Below are positions 42,568-50,266 of a stretch of 63,935 nucleotides of DNA, one piece after another (position 1 is the stretch's first letter; the number at the start of each line of letters is the position of its first letter). Source of the DNA: Paeniroseomonas aquatica (GTDB lineage Bacteria; Pseudomonadota; Alphaproteobacteria; Acetobacterales; Acetobacteraceae). A model generated the notes under the pieces. That model was not told the origin of the DNA. It worked only from the letters and a program-made list of their open reading frames with translations, and searched no databases. The stretch is taken from contig NZ_JAUFPN010000110.1 in assembly GCF_030409335.1 (NCBI RefSeq), positions 1 through 63,935 on the forward strand, in the 5' to 3' direction. Position numbers and translations under genes: made by a program.

Positions 42568-43844
42568 CCGACCAGGCGACCGCGCCGCGGGAGGCCAAGG
42601 GCTTCTCCCTGCCGATCCAGGCCATCGAGGTCGAGGGCATCTCCGCCTGGCTGGTCGAGGACCAGTCGGTGCCGGTCGTCTCCATCGCCTGGTCCTGGGC
42701 GGGCGGGGCCGCGCTCGACCCGGAGGGCCAGGAAGGCGCCGCCGCCATGGCCGCGGCGCTGCTGACCGAGGGCGCCGGCCCGCTGCGCGCCACCGATTTC
42801 GCCGATGCCCTGCGCAACGAGGCGATCAGCCTGAATTTCTCCGCCGACCGGGACAGCCTCGAGGGCAGCTTCCGCAGCCTGGCCGATGCCCTGCCGGAGG
42901 CGCTGCGCCTCGCCCGGCTGGCCATGGTCGAGCCGCGGCTCGACGCCGATGCGATCGAGCGGGTGCGGGCCCGCGCCGTCGCCGGCGCCCGCCGCGCGCT
43001 GGAGACGCCGCGCGGCCAGGCCGGGCGCGCCTTCTGGGCCGCCGGCTTCCCCGGCCATTCCGCCGGCCGGCCCAGCGGCGGCACCGCCGACAGCCTGGCG
43101 GCGCTGCCGGCCGCGGCGATCCGCGCCGCGCTCGACCGGCAGGTCCGGCGGGACGGGCTGCTGGTCGCGGTCAGCGGCGCCATCACCGCCGATCAGTTGA
43201 AGGCGATACTGCCGCCGCTCTTCGCCGGGCTGCCGCCGGGCGCCCCGGCGGCGGTGCCGCCGCTGCCCGGCTTCCGCCATTTCGGCCAGCAGGTGCTGCC
43301 GGTGGCCTCGCCGCAATCCGCCGTGGTCTTCGGCCAGGACGGGCTGGCGGCGACCGACCCGGATTGGGAAGCCTCCCAGGTCATGCTGCGCATCCTGGCC
43401 GGCGGCGGCTTCACCTCCCGCCTCATGCAGGCGGTGCGGGAGCAGCGCGGCCTGGCCTATGGCATCGGCGCCGGGCTCGACCTGCTGTTCCACCACGGCG
43501 TCATCGTCGGCAGCGTCGCCACCGAGAATGCCCGGGTGGCGGAAACCCTCGCCGTCACCCGCGAGGAATGGGCCCGCATGGCCGCGGCCGGGCCGACCGC
43601 CGAGGAGCTGGCCGATGCGGTCGCCTTCCTCACCGGCTCCATGCCGCTCGCCTTCACCGACAGCCGCCGCGTCGCCAATACCCTGCTCACCCTGCGGCAG
43701 AACGACCGGCCGACCGACTGGCTGGCCAACCGCCCGGCCCGGCTGCAGGCGCTGACCCGGGACAAGCTGGCCCAGGTCGCGGCGCGGGTCCTGGCGCCGC
43801 GCGACCTCTCGGTGATCATCGCCGGGCAACCGGCGGGGCTCTGA
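42564..43844 (+). CDS. M16-family peptidase partner subunit, catalytically dead
   Basis: A 426-aa M16 homologue lacking the HxxEH motif: the corresponding segment reads EGQEGAAAMAAALLTEGAG. It retains the C-terminal substrate-binding pair in VREQRGLAYGIGAGLDLL. This is the standard M16B pattern in which an inactive subunit helps hold substrate for the active one next door. No signal peptide is obvious (MTDQATAPREAKGFSLPIQ), unlike its partner, which is odd for a heterodimer and may mean an incorrect start or cytoplasmic location. ATGA overlap with the active subunit gene. Confidence 0.9.
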   Translation: MTDQATAPREAKGFSLPIQAIEVEGISAWLVEDQSVPVVSIAWSWAGGAALDPEGQEGAAAMAAALLTEGAGPLRATDFADALRNEAISLNFSADRDSLEGSFRSLADALPEALRLARLAMVEPRLDADAIERVRARAVAGARRALETPRGQAGRAFWAAGFPGHSAGRPSGGTADSLAALPAAAIRAALDRQVRRDGLLVAVSGAITADQLKAILPPLFAGLPPGAPAAVPPLPGFRHFGQQVLPVASPQSAVVFGQDGLAATDPDWEASQVMLRILAGGGFTSRLMQAVREQRGLAYGIGAGLDLLFHHGVIVGSVATENARVAETLAVTREEWARMAAAGPTAEELADAVAFLTGSMPLAFTDSRRVANTLLTLRQNDRPTDWLANRPARLQALTRDKLAQVAARVLAPRDLSVIIAGQPAGL

Positions 43845-43876
43845 CCTCGTTTCGGCGGGGAACGGGAGGGCCGGTG

Positions 43877-45529
43877 ATGGCACAGCATGGAACGAGCGCC
43901 TGGTCCGCGGTGATGGCGCTGGCCCGGGCCGAGCGGCCCGACGGCAGCGCCGCCGCCTCGATCCGGCCGCTCTTCGCGGCCGACCCAGAGCGCTTCGCGC
44001 GCTTCTCCTGGGCGGCGGACGGGCTGCTGCTCGACCTCTCCAAGACCTCGCTCAGCCCGGCCGTGCTGGCGGCGCTGCTCGACCTCGCGCGCGCCATGGA
44101 CCTGCCGGGACGGCGCGACGCCATGGCGGCGGGCGCGGCGGTCAACGTCACCGAGGGGAGGGCGGCGCTGCACCTGGCGCTGCGGGCGCCGGCCAGGGCC
44201 GGCTTCCGGGTGGGGGCCGAGGACGCCTCGGCCGAGGTGCACGCGACCCTCGCCCGGATGCGCGAATTCGCCGTCGCGGTGCAGGACGGCCGCCTGCGCG
44301 GGGCGACCGGGGAGCGCTTCACCGACGTGCTGAACATCGGCATCGGCGGCTCCGACCTCGGCCCGGCCATGGTGGCGCGGGCGCTGTGGACGCCGGCGGC
44401 GCCGCTCCGGGCGCATTACCTCGGCAATGTCGACGCTCATGCCTGGGAGGAGATCCGGCCGCGGCTCGACCCCCGCCGGACCCTGGTGCTGGTGGCGAGC
44501 AAGACCTTCACCACCCAGGAGACCATGACCAATGCCGCGCTGGTGCGCGGCTGGCTGGCGGCGGCGGTGGGGGAGGCCGGGGTCGGCGGCCACCTCGCCG
44601 CGCTCTCGACCAACCTCGCTGCGACGGCCGCCTTCGGCATCGCCCCCGAGCGCGTCTTCCCCTTCCGCGACTGGGTCGGCGGGCGCTTCTCGCTCTGGTC
44701 CTCGATCGGCCTGTCACTGGCGATCGCCCTGGGCTGGGAGGCCTTCGACCGGCTGCTGGCCGGGGCGCGGGCGATGGACGCGCATTTCCTGGGGGCGCCG
44801 CTCGAGGCCAACCTGCCGGTGCTGCTGGCCCTGGCCGAGGTCTGGCACGTCGATGGCCTCGGGCTCGGCGCCCGGGCGGTGCTGCCCTACGACGAGCGGC
44901 TGGCGCGGCTGCCGGCGCATCTCCAGCAGGTGGAGATGGAGAGCCTCGGCAAGCAGGTGACGCTGGCGGGGGCGCCGGTGGCGCAGCGCACCGGCCCGGT
45001 CGTCTTCGGCGAGCCCGGGACCAATTCGCAGCACAGCTTCATGCAGCTGCTGCACCAGGGCACGACGCCGGTGCCGGCCGACATCATCCTGGTCGCCAAC
45101 CCCGCCCACCCGCATGCCGACAGCCATCGCAAGCTGCTGGCCAATGGGCTGGCGCAGGCCGCCGCGCTGATGCGCGGCAAGACCCTGGCCGAGGTCCGCG
45201 CCGAGATGGCGGCGGCCGGCACCGCCGAGGCCGAGATCGCCCGGCTCGCGCCGCACCGGGTCTTCCCCGGCGACCGGCCGACCACGACGCTGCTGCTGCC
45301 GCGGCTCGACGCCTTCACTCTGGGCCAGCTGGTGGCCCTCTACGAGAACAAGGTGGCCTGCCTCGGCATCCTCTGGGACATCAACGCCTTCGACCAATGG
45401 GGGGTCGAACTGGGCAAGCAGCTCACCGGGCCGATCCTGCGGGCGCTGGAGGGCGCGCCGCAGAAGGCGCAGGATGGCTCGACCGCCGGGCTGCTGGCAG
45501 CCATAGGTCGGGCGCAATCCGGGGGCTGA
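43877..45529 (+). CDS. pgi: Glucose-6-phosphate isomerase
   Basis: A 550-aa enzyme interconverting glucose 6-phosphate and fructose 6-phosphate. Signature segments are DVLNIGIGGSDLGPAMVARA, VASKTFTTQETMTNA, DWVGGRFSLWSSIGLS, the catalytic GPVVFGEPGTNSQHSFMQLL and ENKVACLGILWDINAFDQWG. Length is typical. A strong Shine-Dalgarno GGAGGG precedes the ATG by 6 nt. A phosphoesterase gene begins 1 bp after its stop and mutL follows, so the three are likely co-transcribed. Confidence 0.96.
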   Translation: MAQHGTSAWSAVMALARAERPDGSAAASIRPLFAADPERFARFSWAADGLLLDLSKTSLSPAVLAALLDLARAMDLPGRRDAMAAGAAVNVTEGRAALHLALRAPARAGFRVGAEDASAEVHATLARMREFAVAVQDGRLRGATGERFTDVLNIGIGGSDLGPAMVARALWTPAAPLRAHYLGNVDAHAWEEIRPRLDPRRTLVLVASKTFTTQETMTNAALVRGWLAAAVGEAGVGGHLAALSTNLAATAAFGIAPERVFPFRDWVGGRFSLWSSIGLSLAIALGWEAFDRLLAGARAMDAHFLGAPLEANLPVLLALAEVWHVDGLGLGARAVLPYDERLARLPAHLQQVEMESLGKQVTLAGAPVAQRTGPVVFGEPGTNSQHSFMQLLHQGTTPVPADIILVANPAHPHADSHRKLLANGLAQAAALMRGKTLAEVRAEMAAAGTAEAEIARLAPHRVFPGDRPTTTLLLPRLDAFTLGQLVALYENKVACLGILWDINAFDQWGVELGKQLTGPILRALEGAPQKAQDGSTAGLLAAIGRAQSGG

Positions 45530-45530
45530 C

Positions 45531-46280
45531 ATGCGCATCGCCGTGCTGGCCGATATCCACGGCAACCTGCGGGCGCTGGAGGCGGTGCTGGCCGACCTGC
45601 CGCGGCGCGGCGCCGATCTGGCGGTGAACCTCGGCGACTGCCTGTCCGGGCCGCTGCAGCCGGCCGCCGTCGCGGACCGGCTGATGGCGCTCGGCCTGCC
45701 GACGGTGCGGGGCAACCACGACCGTCAGCTGCTGGATGGGCCGGTGGCCGACATGGGCTTCTCCGATGCCTTCGCCGCCGCCCGGCTGACCGCGGCGCAG
45801 CGCGACTGGCTGGCCACGCTGCCGCCGGTGCTCACCCCGGCGGAGGGGGTCCTCGCCTGCCACGGCACCCCGGCCGACGACCTGACCTATGCCCTCGAGG
45901 TGGTCGCCGCGCCGCAGCTGCTGCGCCCCGCCACCGCCGCCGAGGCCGCCGCCCGCATCGGCCCGACGCCGGGGGCCGGGCTGGTGCTCTGCGCCCATTC
46001 GCACCTGGCGCGGATGGTGCGGCTGCCGGATGGCCGGGTGGCGGTGAACCCCGGCAGCATCGGCCAGCCCGGCTATACCGATATTCTGCCCTACCCCCAT
46101 GTGGTCTGCGCCGGCACCCCGCATGCCCGCTACGCCGTGGTCGAGCGCGGCGCCGCCGGCTGGTCGGTGGAATTCCTCGCCATCCCCTACGACTGGGACG
46201 CCGCCGCCGCCGAGGCCCTGGCGGCCGGCCGCGCCGATTGGGCGGAGGCCCTGGCGACCGGGCAATTGGGACCGGCCTGA
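45531..46280 (+). CDS. YfcE/MJ0936-like metallophosphoesterase
   Basis: A 249-aa calcineurin-like phosphoesterase. Two-metal site residues are present: D8 and H10 (IAVLADIHGNL), D36 (NLGDCLSG), N62 and H63 (VRGNHDRQLL), a His in CHGTP and the H-x-H in CAHSHLARMV, followed by VNPGSIGQP. Members cleave phosphodiesters, including 2',3'-cyclic nucleotides, but the substrate here is unknown. Directly follows pgi. Confidence 0.88.
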   Translation: MRIAVLADIHGNLRALEAVLADLPRRGADLAVNLGDCLSGPLQPAAVADRLMALGLPTVRGNHDRQLLDGPVADMGFSDAFAAARLTAAQRDWLATLPPVLTPAEGVLACHGTPADDLTYALEVVAAPQLLRPATAAEAAARIGPTPGAGLVLCAHSHLARMVRLPDGRVAVNPGSIGQPGYTDILPYPHVVCAGTPHARYAVVERGAAGWSVEFLAIPYDWDAAAAEALAAGRADWAEALATGQLGPA

Positions 46281-46282
46281 GC

Positions 46283-48088
46283 ATGGCCATCCGCCTGCTG
46301 CCGGAGACCACCGCCAACCGCATCGCCGCCGGCGAGGTGGTGGAACGGCCCGCCGCCGTGGTGAAGGAGCTGGTCGAGAACGCGCTGGATGCCGGCGCCA
46401 CCCGCATCGCGGTGACGCTGGAGGAAGGCGGCATCGGCCGGGTGGTGGTCGAGGACGACGGCTCGGGCATGGGCGCCGCCGACCTCGCGCTGGCGGTCGA
46501 GCGCCATGCCACCTCCAAGCTGCCGGAGGAGGCGATGCTCTTCCGCATCGCCACGCTGGGCTTCCGCGGCGAGGCGCTGCCCAGCATCGGCGCCGTCGCC
46601 CGGCTGAGCATCACCAGCCGCCCGGCCGGCGGCGACGCCCATGCGCTGCTGGTCGAGGGCGGCCGCAAGGGGCCGGTGGTCCCGGCCTCCGGCGCCCCCG
46701 GCACCCGGATCGAGGTGCGGGACCTCTTCTATGCCGTCCCCGCCCGGCGCAAATTCCTGAAGACCCCGCGCTCCGAGGCGGATCACGCCACCGAGGCGGT
46801 CCGCCGGCTGGCGCTGGCCTGGCCCGAGGTCGGCTTCCGGGTGACCCAGGACGGGCGGGAGGTGCTGAACCTGGCCCCCGCCGGGCGGGAGGCGCGGATC
46901 GCCGACCTGCTCGGGCCGGATTTCGCCGCCGCCGCCCTGCCGGTCGCGGCCGAGGGCGGCGGGCTGCTGCTCGCCGGCCTCGCCGCCCAGCCGGCCTTCA
47001 CCCGCGCCACCGGCACCGAGCAGCATCTGGTGGTCAACCGCCGCCCGGTGCGGGACCAGCTGCTGCGGACCGCGCTGCGGGTCGCCTACCGCGACCTGAT
47101 CGCCGCCGGCCGGCATCCGGTGGCGGCATTGTTCCTCGAGATCCCGCCCGAGGCGGTCGACGTCAACGTCCACCCGATGAAGACCGAGCTGCGCTTCCGC
47201 GACGAGGCCGGGGTGCGGGGGATGCTGATCGCGGCGTTGCGCCGGACGCTCTCGGCCGGGGCCGGCGTCGCCGCCCCGGCCCCGGCGCTGACCGCCTATG
47301 CGCCGCGCGGCGGCTGGTCGGCCGGCGGGTCGATGGGCGCCTGGCGGACGCCGGCGCCGGCGCCGCTGCCGGACCATGTCGGCCTGGCCGAGATGCAGCT
47401 CGCGCTTGCCGCGCCGCCCACCGCGCCGGCCAGCACGGGCTCATTGGCGCTCGGCTTCGCCCCGCCCCGCCATGCCGCGCCGGCCGCCGAACGGCCGCCG
47501 GAGGCGCATCCGCTCGGCCGCGCCCTGGCCCAGCTGCTCGATACCTACATCCTCGCCGAGGCCCCGGACGGGGCGCTGGTGCTGGTCGACCAGCACGCGG
47601 CGCACGAGCGGCTGACGCATGAGGCGCTGCGGACCCAGCTCATCGCCGGCGGCGTCCGCGCCCAGCCGCTGCTGCTGCCCGCGGTGGTCGACCTGCCGCC
47701 GGCCGATGCCGCCCGGCTGCTGGGCTTCGCCGCGGACCTCGCCCGGCTGGGCCTCGAGATCGAGGGCTTCGGCCCCGGCGCGGTGCTGGTCCGCGCCCTG
47801 CCGGCGCTGCTCGGCGCGGCCGACCCGGCGCCGCTGCTGCGCGACCTGGCCGAGGAGCTGGCCGCCTTCGCCGAGACCACCGCGCTGGATCGCCGGCTGG
47901 ATGCGGCGGTGGCGCGGCTGGCCTGCCACGGCTCGGTCCGCGCCGGGCGGCGGCTGCTGCCGGCCGAGATGGATGCGCTGCTGCGGCAGATGGAGGCGAC
48001 GCCGCGCGCCGCCACCTGCAGCCATGGCCGCCCGACCTTCCTGCGGCTCGGCCCGGCCGAGCTGGAGAAGCTGTTCGGCCGGCGCTAG
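46283..48088 (+). CDS. mutL: DNA mismatch repair protein MutL
   Basis: A 601-aa mismatch-repair mediator. The N-terminal GHKL ATPase has LLPETTANRIAAGEVVERPA, VENALDAGATRI, DDGSGM and GFRGEALPSIG. The C-terminal domain carries DQHAAHERLTHE near residue 436, matching the DQHA-x2-E-x4-E endonuclease motif, and SHGRPTFLRL, so this MutL is expected to nick DNA itself, as in bacteria without MutH. A Pro/Ala-rich linker (~330-420) joins the domains. Its TAG stop is within the CTAG-ended repeat at 48085-48140. Confidence 0.96.
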   Translation: MAIRLLPETTANRIAAGEVVERPAAVVKELVENALDAGATRIAVTLEEGGIGRVVVEDDGSGMGAADLALAVERHATSKLPEEAMLFRIATLGFRGEALPSIGAVARLSITSRPAGGDAHALLVEGGRKGPVVPASGAPGTRIEVRDLFYAVPARRKFLKTPRSEADHATEAVRRLALAWPEVGFRVTQDGREVLNLAPAGREARIADLLGPDFAAAALPVAAEGGGLLLAGLAAQPAFTRATGTEQHLVVNRRPVRDQLLRTALRVAYRDLIAAGRHPVAALFLEIPPEAVDVNVHPMKTELRFRDEAGVRGMLIAALRRTLSAGAGVAAPAPALTAYAPRGGWSAGGSMGAWRTPAPAPLPDHVGLAEMQLALAAPPTAPASTGSLALGFAPPRHAAPAAERPPEAHPLGRALAQLLDTYILAEAPDGALVLVDQHAAHERLTHEALRTQLIAGGVRAQPLLLPAVVDLPPADAARLLGFAADLARLGLEIEGFGPGAVLVRALPALLGAADPAPLLRDLAEELAAFAETTALDRRLDAAVARLACHGSVRAGRRLLPAEMDALLRQMEATPRAATCSHGRPTFLRLGPAELEKLFGRR

Positions 48089-48140
48089 AGCAACCGGCCA
48101 GAGCGGGCTCCGTGAACCGGTGCGAACGGAACCGTTCTAG
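48085..48140. repeat. Palindromic CTAG-ended intergenic element
   Basis: A 56-bp segment begins CTAGAGCAACCGG and ends GGAACCGTTCTAG; the ends form an imperfect inverted repeat, with an internal GAACGGAACCGTTC palindrome at 48124-48137. The left CTAG supplies the TAG of mutL, and the right CTAG supplies the TAG of the convergent large unknown gene. It resembles the CTAG-bounded short palindromic repeats common between genes in alphaproteobacteria; no second copy was noticed in this window. Confidence 0.45.
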
Positions 48141-50266
48141 GCCGCCGGCGGCCGCAGGGCCGCCGCCAGCCGCCGGGCCTCGCCCGTCCAGAGCGCCGCC
48201 CCCGCCGCCGCGTCCGGGGATTCCCGCAGCACCTGGCCGACCGCCTGGGGCAGCAGCGCGACCAGCGCCGCCAGCATCCGGCGGTCCCGCGCATCGGGCA
48301 GCTGCTGCGCCAGCCCGGCGGCGAGGTCGGCCTCGCGCAGCAGCAGGAAGGGGCCCCAGGCATCGGCCTCGGTGCCGGGCCAGGCGGCGAAGACGCCGGG
48401 CCAGTCGGGCCGGTTGCGGAACTCGATCGCCGGGCCCTCGCCGCGCAGGGCGAATTTGAAGCGCAGCCGGGGCCAGTGCTGCGCCCCGGCGCGGACGTCC
48501 TCCAGCCAGATGTCGAGGTGGCGGTAGCCGCCATCCGGCGTGGCGTAATGCTCCTGCAGCCGGGCCAGCGCCATCCGGGCCGCGGCGGCCTCCGGCGCGG
48601 GCGGCGCGGCGGGGGCCGGGGGAGATGGCGCCGGGGATGGCGGGGGCGATGGCGGGGGCGATGGTGGGGGCGATGGCGGCGGCGCCAGCGGCTGCACCGC
48701 GGCCGCCATCACCGGCGGCAGCGGCCGGCGGGCCGGCGGGCGCGGCGGCGGGCAATGGCCGCGGATCCCGACCAGCTCGGACCATTCCACCCGCAGCGGC
48801 GGGGCCGGCGCCGTCCCGGCATGGCGCAGCACCAGCACCACCGCGACGCGGCGCGGCCCGTGCAGGGGCAGCGCCAGCGGCAGCAACAGGCGGCCGCCCT
48901 CCTCCGGCCAGGGGCGGCGCCAGCCGCTCCAGCGCGCCTCGGGCGGGTCCAGCGCCGGCTCGGCCCCGGCCGCCACCGTCCCGTCGTCCGGCTGCAGCCA
49001 GAGCGCGGCCTCCAGCTGCGCCGGGTCGCCGCGGCCGACGGTCAGCGTCGCCTGCAGCAGGTCGAGCCCGTTCACCGGGATGCCCGGCAGCACCAGGGTG
49101 ACCTGGCGGCCGGCGCCGAAGCTGGCCAGCAGCCGCGGCGCCTCGGTGCCCAGCGCCACCCATTCGACCTGGCCGAGCGGGAAGCGGGCGGCCTCCCAGA
49201 GCTGGGCGGGCAGCCGCACCGGCACCACGGGCGCGGTGCCGGAGGGGGCCAGCGGCAGGTCGACCGCCTCGGCATCCCAGTGCCGGGCGATGACAAAGCG
49301 GCGGCCGAAGGGGGCGGTCCAGACCCGCAGCGCCAGGGCATGGCCCGGGGCCTCATTACCCCGGGCCTCCTCCCCGCCGCCGGGATCCTCCGCCACCGCC
49401 ACCGCCCGGTCCGGGCTGCACCGCCGCTGCTCCAGCGACAGCGCCAGGGCATCGCCGCGCTCGAGCTCGGCGGCCAGGTCGAGGCAGGCGGTCTCGCGCA
49501 GCGGCCCGATCGGGGTCGGCAGGTCGAGCGTCAGCCAGCCCGGCAGCAGCGCCTCCCCCGGCACCAGCCAAGCGCCCAGGATGCGGCCGCTCTCGGCGCC
49601 GTAGAGCCGGACCCGCAGCATGGCGGCGGGGGCGGCGGCGGCCTCGGCCAGGTGCAGCGCCAGGCCGGACAGCCCCTCCAGCGGCAGGCCGAGGCATTGC
49701 CCGGCGGCGAGCCGGCCGTCCCGGCTCCGCAGCACCGGCCCGGCGGCGGCGGGCTGCAGCGCCAGGACCTGCAGCGGCGCGGGCGGCGGGCCGGCCTGGG
49801 CGCCGTGCTGGATCAGCGAGACCATGGCCTCGCGGCTGGCCTCGGCATCCTCGCGCGCGGCGACCAGGGCGCGGTGCAGCCCGGCGGCGCTGCGGGCCTG
49901 CGCCGCCATCGCCCCGGCCAGGAGCCGGGCCAGCCCCGGCAGCGCCGCCGCCGCCGTCGCCGCTTCCCGCAGCGGCGGCAGGTCGGGGCCCGCGGCCGAC
50001 CACCAGGCGAGCAGCGGCGCGGCGGCGGCGGCGTCCGGGGTGACGATGGCGAGCACCTGGGCGGGCGGCAGCGGCAGCGGCAGGGTGGCGTCCGCGGCCG
50101 GGGTGCCCGGCCGGTGCAGCCGCAGCGCCCCGTCCTGCGCGGTGACCAGCCACAGCAGCAGGCCGGGCAGCTCGAGCGCCGCCGCGTCCTCGCCGTGCAG
50201 CAGCAGCACCATGGGCCGGCCGGCATGGAGCTCGGCCAGCTCGGCCGCGGCGACCAGCAGGGTCAT
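48137..50266 (-). CDS. Large unrecognised protein coupled to glycosyltransferases
   Basis: A 709-aa protein of no family I can assign with certainty (possibly a DUF6212-type Acetobacteraceae protein; this is from memory). It has an Ala/Leu-rich N-terminal half, beta-rich segments in the middle (LRVRLYGAESGRILGAWLVP, RWSGWRRPWPEEGGRLLLPL), a proline linker made of repeated PPPS units, and a more conserved C-terminal ~130 residues (YRHLDIWLEDVRAGAQHWPR, LRFKFALRGEGPAIEFRNRP). No signal peptide or membrane helix is evident. Its ATG overlaps the stop of the GT2-GT4 gene, so it is probably part of a glycan assembly or regulation unit. Confidence 0.75.
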   Translation of the reverse strand: MTLLVAAAELAELHAGRPMVLLLHGEDAAALELPGLLLWLVTAQDGALRLHRPGTPAADATLPLPLPPAQVLAIVTPDAAAAAPLLAWWSAAGPDLPPLREAATAAAALPGLARLLAGAMAAQARSAAGLHRALVAAREDAEASREAMVSLIQHGAQAGPPPAPLQVLALQPAAAGPVLRSRDGRLAAGQCLGLPLEGLSGLALHLAEAAAAPAAMLRVRLYGAESGRILGAWLVPGEALLPGWLTLDLPTPIGPLRETACLDLAAELERGDALALSLEQRRCSPDRAVAVAEDPGGGEEARGNEAPGHALALRVWTAPFGRRFVIARHWDAEAVDLPLAPSGTAPVVPVRLPAQLWEAARFPLGQVEWVALGTEAPRLLASFGAGRQVTLVLPGIPVNGLDLLQATLTVGRGDPAQLEAALWLQPDDGTVAAGAEPALDPPEARWSGWRRPWPEEGGRLLLPLALPLHGPRRVAVVLVLRHAGTAPAPPLRVEWSELVGIRGHCPPPRPPARRPLPPVMAAAVQPLAPPPSPPPSPPPSPPPSPAPSPPAPAAPPAPEAAAARMALARLQEHYATPDGGYRHLDIWLEDVRAGAQHWPRLRFKFALRGEGPAIEFRNRPDWPGVFAAWPGTEADAWGPFLLLREADLAAGLAQQLPDARDRRMLAALVALLPQAVGQVLRESPDAAAGAALWTGEARRLAAALRPPAA
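48624..48683 (-). repeat. 12-bp tandem repeat encoding PPPS units
   Basis: Five copies of a 12-bp unit (consensus GATGGCGGGGGC on the plus strand; the first and last are degenerate) lie within the large unknown gene and encode a PPPS-type linker. In-frame units can expand or contract without breaking the gene, so linker length may vary among strains. Confidence 0.8.

Noticed and set aside
48624-48683. CRISPR-like repeats
   Set aside because: Contiguous in-frame 12-bp units without spacers, encoding a proline linker.
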